A stretch of 64,000 nucleotides of DNA from Flavipsychrobacter sp. (GTDB taxonomy: Bacteria; Bacteroidota; Bacteroidia; Chitinophagales; Chitinophagaceae): NCBI GenBank assembly GCA_016787265.1, contig JAEUVF010000005.1:124001-188000 (forward strand), written 5' to 3'. The position numbers and the translations under genes were made by a program. This document shows, in pieces, positions 60,161-64,000 of the stretch (position 1 is its first letter; each line of letters starts with the position of its first letter). The notes beneath the pieces are model-generated. The model was not told the DNA's origin. It did no database searches and saw only the letters and a program-made list of their open reading frames with translations.

Positions 60161-60421
60161 TTAGGCCGCAATGGTTTGAAGTAGTTGCTGTCCTATGATA
60201 TGTTCAACCTGCGCTGAATGTTCTGCAGCTCCTTTTTCCAATACCACCACTTTGTTAAGTTGAGGTTCCAGTCCGAATATCTGAACAGGACTACCGTTTA
60301 TGCTTACGCGAAAACGGGGTAACTCGTTGGCGGCTGTATAAGGCTTTGCTACTACTTCCAGCGGCTGACCATTCACTACCACTTCAAAATTCAATGCTTT
60401 TTGTTTTATTTTCTTTGCCAT
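60161..60421 (-). CDS. Small conserved hypothetical protein
   Basis: The 86-residue basic-to-neutral soluble protein begins MAKKIKQKALNFEVVVNGQP and has a beta-rich middle (RFRVSINGSPVQIFGLEP) and a helical end (SAQVEHIIGQQLLQTIAA). No family is recognised. It shares a promoter-like motif with three small stress genes (site 4 at 60466) and carries a GATCACTTAAA leader element 21 bases before its ATG, which suggests a stress role by association. Confidence 0.7.
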   Translation of the reverse strand: MAKKIKQKALNFEVVVNGQPLEVVAKPYTAANELPRFRVSINGSPVQIFGLEPQLNKVVVLEKGAAEHSAQVEHIIGQQLLQTIAA

Positions 60422-60465
60422 AGTTAGTCCATTTAAGTGATCAATGCGTTTCTCACTATAACAGA

Positions 60466-60481
60466 TTCAATAACTATGCCT
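60466..60481 (-). promoter_or_regulatory. Shared GGCAY-type promoter motif, site 4 (gene 60161)
   Basis: On the minus strand AGGCATAGTTATTGAA fits GGCA-Y-R-N4-TT-N2-A and ends 44 bases before the start codon. TTGAA is one base from the sigma-54 -12 TTGCA. Compare sites at 28119, 29929 and 42437. Confidence 0.45.
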
Positions 60482-60512
60482 CAGGGGGTAGGAAAATGTT
60501 AAAATGACCTAA

Positions 60513-60956
60513 CTATTTGACTTCTATGTGTTTACCGTTTCCTGTTTTTTTCGGAAGAAGCTGTTTAGGTAGCGTAATATTCAGTATGCCGTTGTCGTAG
60601 ACTGCATTAATCTGTTCCATCATCACTTCTTCAGGCAGATTGAAGCTTCTGCTGAAACTGTTGTAATTATACTCTTTGCGGGAGTAGGATTTGTCTTTCT
60701 CTTCTTTTGTTTCTTCTTTCTCACAACTTACGGTAAGCATATTGCCTTCAATATCAATATTGAAGTCTTTTTTCTCCATGCCGGGTATAGCCAGAGAGAT
60801 CAGGTAGTTTTCTTTATTGTCAGTAATATTGACGGCGGGTACTTTCATGGTCCGGTTCCAAATATGTCCACTGTCGAACCATTCATTCCAGGGTTTGAAG
60901 AAATCTTCAAAAATCGAAGGGGTGCTTTCTTTTTGCACCATGGGTTTGTTTGCCAT
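60513..60956 (-). CDS. Hsp20/alpha-crystallin small heat-shock protein
   Basis: The 147-residue chaperone binds unfolding proteins. Its alpha-crystallin domain spans about residues 40-140: AVNITDNKENYLISLAIPGMEKKDFNIDIEGN (read in part), YSRKEYNYNSFSRSFNLPEEV, and the C-terminal ITLP beta-strand before KHIEVK. The N-terminal arm starts MANKPMVQKESTPSIFEDFF. An AGGAGG Shine-Dalgarno (complement of 60961-60966) sits 5 bases before ATG, rare in this phylum. Monocistronic. Confidence 0.93.
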   Translation of the reverse strand: MANKPMVQKESTPSIFEDFFKPWNEWFDSGHIWNRTMKVPAVNITDNKENYLISLAIPGMEKKDFNIDIEGNMLTVSCEKEETKEEKDKSYSRKEYNYNSFSRSFNLPEEVMMEQINAVYDNGILNITLPKQLLPKKTGNGKHIEVK

Positions 60957-60960
60957 AACT

Positions 60961-60966
60961 ACCTCC
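60961..60966 (-). promoter_or_regulatory. Strong Shine-Dalgarno before the Hsp20 gene
   Basis: On the minus strand ATAAGGAGGTAGTTATG gives AGGAGG at ideal spacing from the start codon. Most genes in this window have A-rich leaders instead. Confidence 0.75.
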
Positions 60967-61055
60967 TTATGTTTTTAGTGGTGATTTAACACTTCTAATT
61001 TCCGAAGAAACAAACCCGAAAAAAATGAGGAGCGTCAGGAGATTCCCTGATAGGT

Positions 61056-61085
61056 GTCAGACAGGTGTATTAACACCTGTCTGAC
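61056..61085. terminator. Hairpin after the GH16 gene
   Basis: GTCAGACAGGTGT and ACACCTGTCTGAC pair perfectly over 13 bp around ATTA. No T-run follows on either strand, so termination is uncertain. It shares the GACAGGTG..CACCTGTC core with the hairpin at 50573. Confidence 0.6.
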
Positions 61086-61097
61086 GATTACCATAAC

Positions 61098-62144
61098 TTA
61101 TTCATACACACGGATATAATCCACTTCCATGGAAGAGCTGGTAAAGCCTGCCTCAACCGGACCGGCGAAATTACCTCCCATAGCTACGTTCATGATGAAA
61201 AAGAAATCTTGGTTAAAAGGAACAGCTGCTGAATTATTCAGGGAATGAATCAGTTGGTCATCTACAAACAACTGGATTTTATCTGCTCTCCACTCCATGC
61301 TGTATTTATGAAACTCGGTAGTGGCATTCTGAATTTTGCGGGTACCACCATCTGCATTACCGCCAGAACGGCCCGGATAATGGAAAGTACCGTAGATATT
61401 ATTCAGGTCACGGCCGAGATGCTCCATAATATCAATCTCACCACAGGCAGGCCAGCTAACCTGGTCGATATTCGCACCCAGCATCCAGATAGCAGGCCAG
61501 GTACCAACACCCACCGGCATTTTCGCACTTACTTCTACGCGGCCATATTTCATGGTGAATTTACCCTTGGAAAGCAAACGGGCGGAGGTATAAGCACTAC
61601 CATTATAATCTTCCTTGCGGGCAGTAATTCTCAATACACCATTTGTTACCACTACATTTTCTGCTCGATTGGTATAATACTGAAGTTCCTGGTTACCCCA
61701 TCCGTTCTGACCGGTACCGATATCATATCCCCACTTGGTTGGATCAGGTGCGCCATTCGAATTGAATTCGTCACTCCATATTAAGCCAGGTTCGTTGGAA
61801 GTTACATTCACACGAATTTGTGTGCTCTTCGTAAGATCTCCTGCTGTGTTACTTGCTTTCACAGTAACAACATAAAGGTTGTTGCCCGCAGTTGAATAAG
61901 TGTATTCCAATTCACCATCCTCATCGGTTTGGGATACGCCGTTTCCAAATTCAAACAAATAGGAGCTCGCATTACGGGCACTAGCTTTAAATGTTACCAA
62001 CCCGCTTCCGTCAGCTGCAACGTCTGCTGAAATAACCAACTGAGTAGGTGCTCCATTCGAAGGTTCAGATTCTTTCTCTTTGGAGCAACTTGTTGCAGCC
62101 AATAAATAGCTTGCTAATAGTAGTATGTTCATGATTATTCGCAT
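61098..62144 (-). CDS. GH16 beta-glucanase (laminarinase-type) lipoprotein with PKD domain
   Basis: The 348-residue protein has a lipoprotein signal (lipobox ATSC), a PKD-like domain (about 30-115; SYLFEFGNG, YTYSTAGNNLYVVTVKAS) and a GH16 domain with the catalytic GEIDIMEHLG (E-x-D-x-x-E), IWSDEFNSNG at its start and IYGTFHYPG. This is the laminarinase/lichenase group that cuts beta-1,3 or beta-1,3-1,4 glucans. ATG 62144 (or 62132) is possible. It is last of at least three minus-strand genes, 4 bases after the PKD lipoprotein gene. Confidence 0.92.
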   Translation of the reverse strand: MRIIMNILLLASYLLAATSCSKEKESEPSNGAPTQLVISADVAADGSGLVTFKASARNASSYLFEFGNGVSQTDEDGELEYTYSTAGNNLYVVTVKASNTAGDLTKSTQIRVNVTSNEPGLIWSDEFNSNGAPDPTKWGYDIGTGQNGWGNQELQYYTNRAENVVVTNGVLRITARKEDYNGSAYTSARLLSKGKFTMKYGRVEVSAKMPVGVGTWPAIWMLGANIDQVSWPACGEIDIMEHLGRDLNNIYGTFHYPGRSGGNADGGTRKIQNATTEFHKYSMEWRADKIQLFVDDQLIHSLNNSAAVPFNQDFFFIMNVAMGGNFAGPVEAGFTSSSMEVDYIRVYE

Positions 62145-62148
62145 TTTG

Positions 62149-63057
62149 TTAAGGTTTTACTTTTAATTTTTGATACCAGGCATTGCCATCCACACCGATA
62201 TTGCGCAGGTGGATGGTATTCTCCGTAATAGAAAGGATTTCATAGACATTGGCCCCTGTTGCAAAATTGATGGCGCCATTGCCAGGTACGGAAAACTGAA
62301 TCCGGGTAGATACGGAAGCCGGTGCTCCTGAAGTAGCATCACTGAAAGTCAGTGCTTTTACCCCGCTTACATCAAGAGGATAACAATCTTCCGGACCACT
62401 GAATTCATAAGATCCAACGGAAGCTCCCTGAATCAGACTTGCACCCTTATTGTCTACAGACATACTTACCCGGTTATTCGCATCCCGGCTAAAGGTGATC
62501 TCATCATCATAGAAACAGCCGGTAAAGGCTTTCTCATCGGGAGATGCCTGGTACCAGATGGGTTCAAATGCATCCGCCGGACCAACACCAATATGTCCAG
62601 CTGCCTGGTTATCTGTTACCCAGACTTTGCTGCCCGTACCTGTTAAAGCAGAAAGGATGGGTGCAGGGATTTCGAATATCACATTCACTGCAACTTTTTT
62701 GCTAATGGTTGAAACCACACCTGCAGTACCAATGGCATTTACAGTAACAACATATTCCTGAGTACCAGGAGTGCCATAGCGATAGCGAACAGTTCCACCA
62801 GGAACCATACGTGTAATACCGTCTCCAAAATCAATCTTATAGGTGATCGCATTGGTGGCATTGGCTTCTATTTGTACATAACCGGATCCGTTTCCTTCAG
62901 GATTGGAAGCATCAGCACCTTCCACCACAATATCAAGTGCCAGTTCGGATGGAGTTTTGATTTCTCCAAAGGAATACTCTTCTTTCTGACAGGCTACAAT
63001 ACCGGCTCCAAGAATACCGGCCAGTAAAGCACGTGTTATATATTTTCGGATAGTCAT
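62149..63057 (-). CDS. PKD-domain surface lipoprotein of the GH16 locus
   Basis: The 302-residue lipoprotein has lipobox GIVAC (Cys23), an N-terminal PKD/Ig-like domain (YKIDFGDGITRMVPGGTVRYRYG) and a C-terminal beta-rich domain with a Trp/Tyr-rich core (KVWVTDNQAAGHIGVGPADAFEPIWYQ). In laminarin-type loci such proteins are surface glycan-binding accessories (SusE/F-like position). It shows no catalytic motif. It lies 5 bases from the CBM-like gene upstream and 4 from the GH16 gene downstream. Confidence 0.8.
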   Translation of the reverse strand: MTIRKYITRALLAGILGAGIVACQKEEYSFGEIKTPSELALDIVVEGADASNPEGNGSGYVQIEANATNAITYKIDFGDGITRMVPGGTVRYRYGTPGTQEYVVTVNAIGTAGVVSTISKKVAVNVIFEIPAPILSALTGTGSKVWVTDNQAAGHIGVGPADAFEPIWYQASPDEKAFTGCFYDDEITFSRDANNRVSMSVDNKGASLIQGASVGSYEFSGPEDCYPLDVSGVKALTFSDATSGAPASVSTRIQFSVPGNGAINFATGANVYEILSITENTIHLRNIGVDGNAWYQKLKVKP

Positions 63058-63062
63058 AATTG

Positions 63063-64000
63063 TTAGTTTAATGTGATGTCGTCAAAATACCAGGTGAAGT
63101 TCGCTGATCCATCTCCGGGAGTTCCCAGGTCGAAAATCAGCACCACTTTCTGATAGCTGTTAGCTGTATTGATGGCTGAATAGTCGAAGCTGAGTGTTTC
63201 CCATTCTCCGGCTTTGGTAGTGCTCAACTCTTTTTCAAATGCTATACCTCCATCATTCTGGTTTTCTACCTTGAGTAAAACTTTAGCGCCTACACGGGGA
63301 GAATATACTTTCATGGTAAAGGTTTTCTTTACAGAGAAATCAATCGGGGCAGCAAGGGAAATAAATGCACCACCCCAGGGCTGGCCTGGATTTTTTACCA
63401 TCCGGGCAACTTTGCTGCTGGTATTTGTGCCTCCACTAACAGGGTTATCAATAATGGTCACCTGGCCGCCATCAAAATTCACAAAATCGTAGGTCAATGT
63501 TGAAGACTCAAAGCTCAACGGCAGGGCCAATACATCATTGCCACCACCGGCTCCAACCATCTGTACATCGTCCCAATAGAACACTTTACCATTGCCATTG
63601 GTACCAAAGTCAAAGAAGATGGATGCCTTATCATAATTACGGCTTAGGTTCAATGCAGGTGTACCGGTGTTAAAATCAAACTCCAGGGTTTCCCATGCAT
63701 TTGCAACCGTGGTAGTGGCTAATTTTTCAACAAAAATGCCTCCGTCTGTATGGTCCTCTACTTTCAGCAGTACCGGAATGCCGGCTGCCGGTGAATACAC
63801 CCGCACACTCATTTTAGTTGCAGTTGCAGTAAAGGGAATTTTCTGCGGAAAACCCGATGGCGTTCCAATGGTGGTACCAGCCCATACTTCAGCACCATTT
63901 CCTTTAGTTGTTTTCTTCACATTATTTGATGCACTGGCTGGATCAATTGCGTCTTCGCTGCTGTTCCCGCCAAAGTCAGTTACGGTGTAGTCCACATTAT
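63063..64000 (-). CDS. Partial surface protein with two glycan-binding-like repeats
   Basis: The visible 312 codons are the C-terminal part of a gene that starts outside the window: the frame is open at the right edge with no clear start (GTG 63995 is internal). Two similar beta-sandwich repeats, about residues 1-150 and 155-310, share MSVRVYSPAAGIPVLLKVEDHTDGG / TMKVYSPRVGAKVLLKVENQNDGG (read in part) and a matching FDFGTNG / FDLGTPG plus YWDDVQM / YFDDITL. This looks like a carbohydrate-binding module tandem. It should be a lipoprotein or secreted binder of the beta-glucan locus. Confidence 0.8.
   Translation of the reverse strand, partial: NVDYTVTDFGGNSSEDAIDPASASNNVKKTTKGNGAEVWAGTTIGTPSGFPQKIPFTATATKMSVRVYSPAAGIPVLLKVEDHTDGGIFVEKLATTTVANAWETLEFDFNTGTPALNLSRNYDKASIFFDFGTNGNGKVFYWDDVQMVGAGGGNDVLALPLSFESSTLTYDFVNFDGGQVTIIDNPVSGGTNTSSKVARMVKNPGQPWGGAFISLAAPIDFSVKKTFTMKVYSPRVGAKVLLKVENQNDGGIAFEKELSTTKAGEWETLSFDYSAINTANSYQKVVLIFDLGTPGDGSANFTWYFDDITLN

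Noticed and set aside
28119..60481. Calling the four GGCAY sites canonical sigma-54 promoters
   Set aside because: The -12 GC dinucleotide is absent in all four, so only a related or variant promoter is claimed.
1..64000. tRNA, rRNA, CRISPR arrays, insertion sequences
   Set aside because: No cloverleaf or CCA-ended candidate, no regularly spaced direct repeats and no transposase frame were seen in the intergenic regions.

Overview
The window reads as a chromosomal segment of a Bacteroidota bacterium, most likely Chitinophagales/Chitinophagaceae. The evidence is two SusC/SusD pairs, Bacteroidota -33/-7 promoters (TTTG-N20-TAACTTTG before purF), A-rich leaders with little Shine-Dalgarno, and families such as DUF3127, CHASE3 kinases and YtxH/DUF1328/Lmo0937 small membrane proteins. 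No rRNA, tRNA, CRISPR array, transposase or phage structural gene was found. Genus-level placement is inference.

Region 1 (1-21402) is a polysaccharide utilisation locus coupled to a catabolic operon. SusC and SusD are followed by a heparinase II/III-type lyase, a Tat-exported glycosylasparaginase-family Ntn hydrolase and a GH105-DUF2264 fusion. A convergent AraC-type regulator comes next. Then follow eight tightly packed co-directional genes: HpcH/HpaI aldolase, GarR-like reductase, D-2-hydroxyacid dehydrogenase, FAD oxidoreductase, IlvD/Edd dehydratase, alkaline-phosphatase-superfamily enzyme, hexuronate-type MFS transporter and a creatinase-fold (M24-like) protein missing metal ligands. 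Together they suggest lyase depolymerisation of a uronic-acid glycan, uptake, then dehydration, retro-aldol cleavage and reduction of a sugar acid. This is the best candidate for an undescribed system in the window.

Region 2 (21500-27600) is housekeeping and stress: a DinB/DUF1569-like protein, short-form adenylate kinase, exported MsrB, YceI and a large sortilin/BNR-repeat protein. A cluster of palindromic repeats lies beside adk.

Region 3 (27600-46300) is signalling and envelope stress. It holds lone receiver proteins, small membrane proteins, a CHASE3 histidine kinase, and a compact rpoN - sigma-54 activator - histidine kinase - histidine kinase operon. A four-gene minus-strand operon follows (YihY, DAO-type oxidoreductase, GH13 alpha-amylase, outer-membrane beta-barrel), then hypothetical and secreted proteins and a ribosome hibernation factor. 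Four small genes (ytxH-like, DUF1328, Lmo0937-like and the gene at 60161) share a promoter-like motif 43-46 nt before their start codons.

Region 4 (46300-55320) is mostly housekeeping: DUF3127, purF, a SixA-like phosphatase, a GT28-like glycosyltransferase, a small lipoprotein, an aminotransferase, a SNF2-family helicase and thioredoxin.

Region 5 (55400-64000) has a second SusC/SusD pair without enzymes beside it, an Hsp20 gene with an unusually strong Shine-Dalgarno, and the 3' end of a minus-strand GH16 laminarinase-type locus whose first visible gene runs off the right edge.
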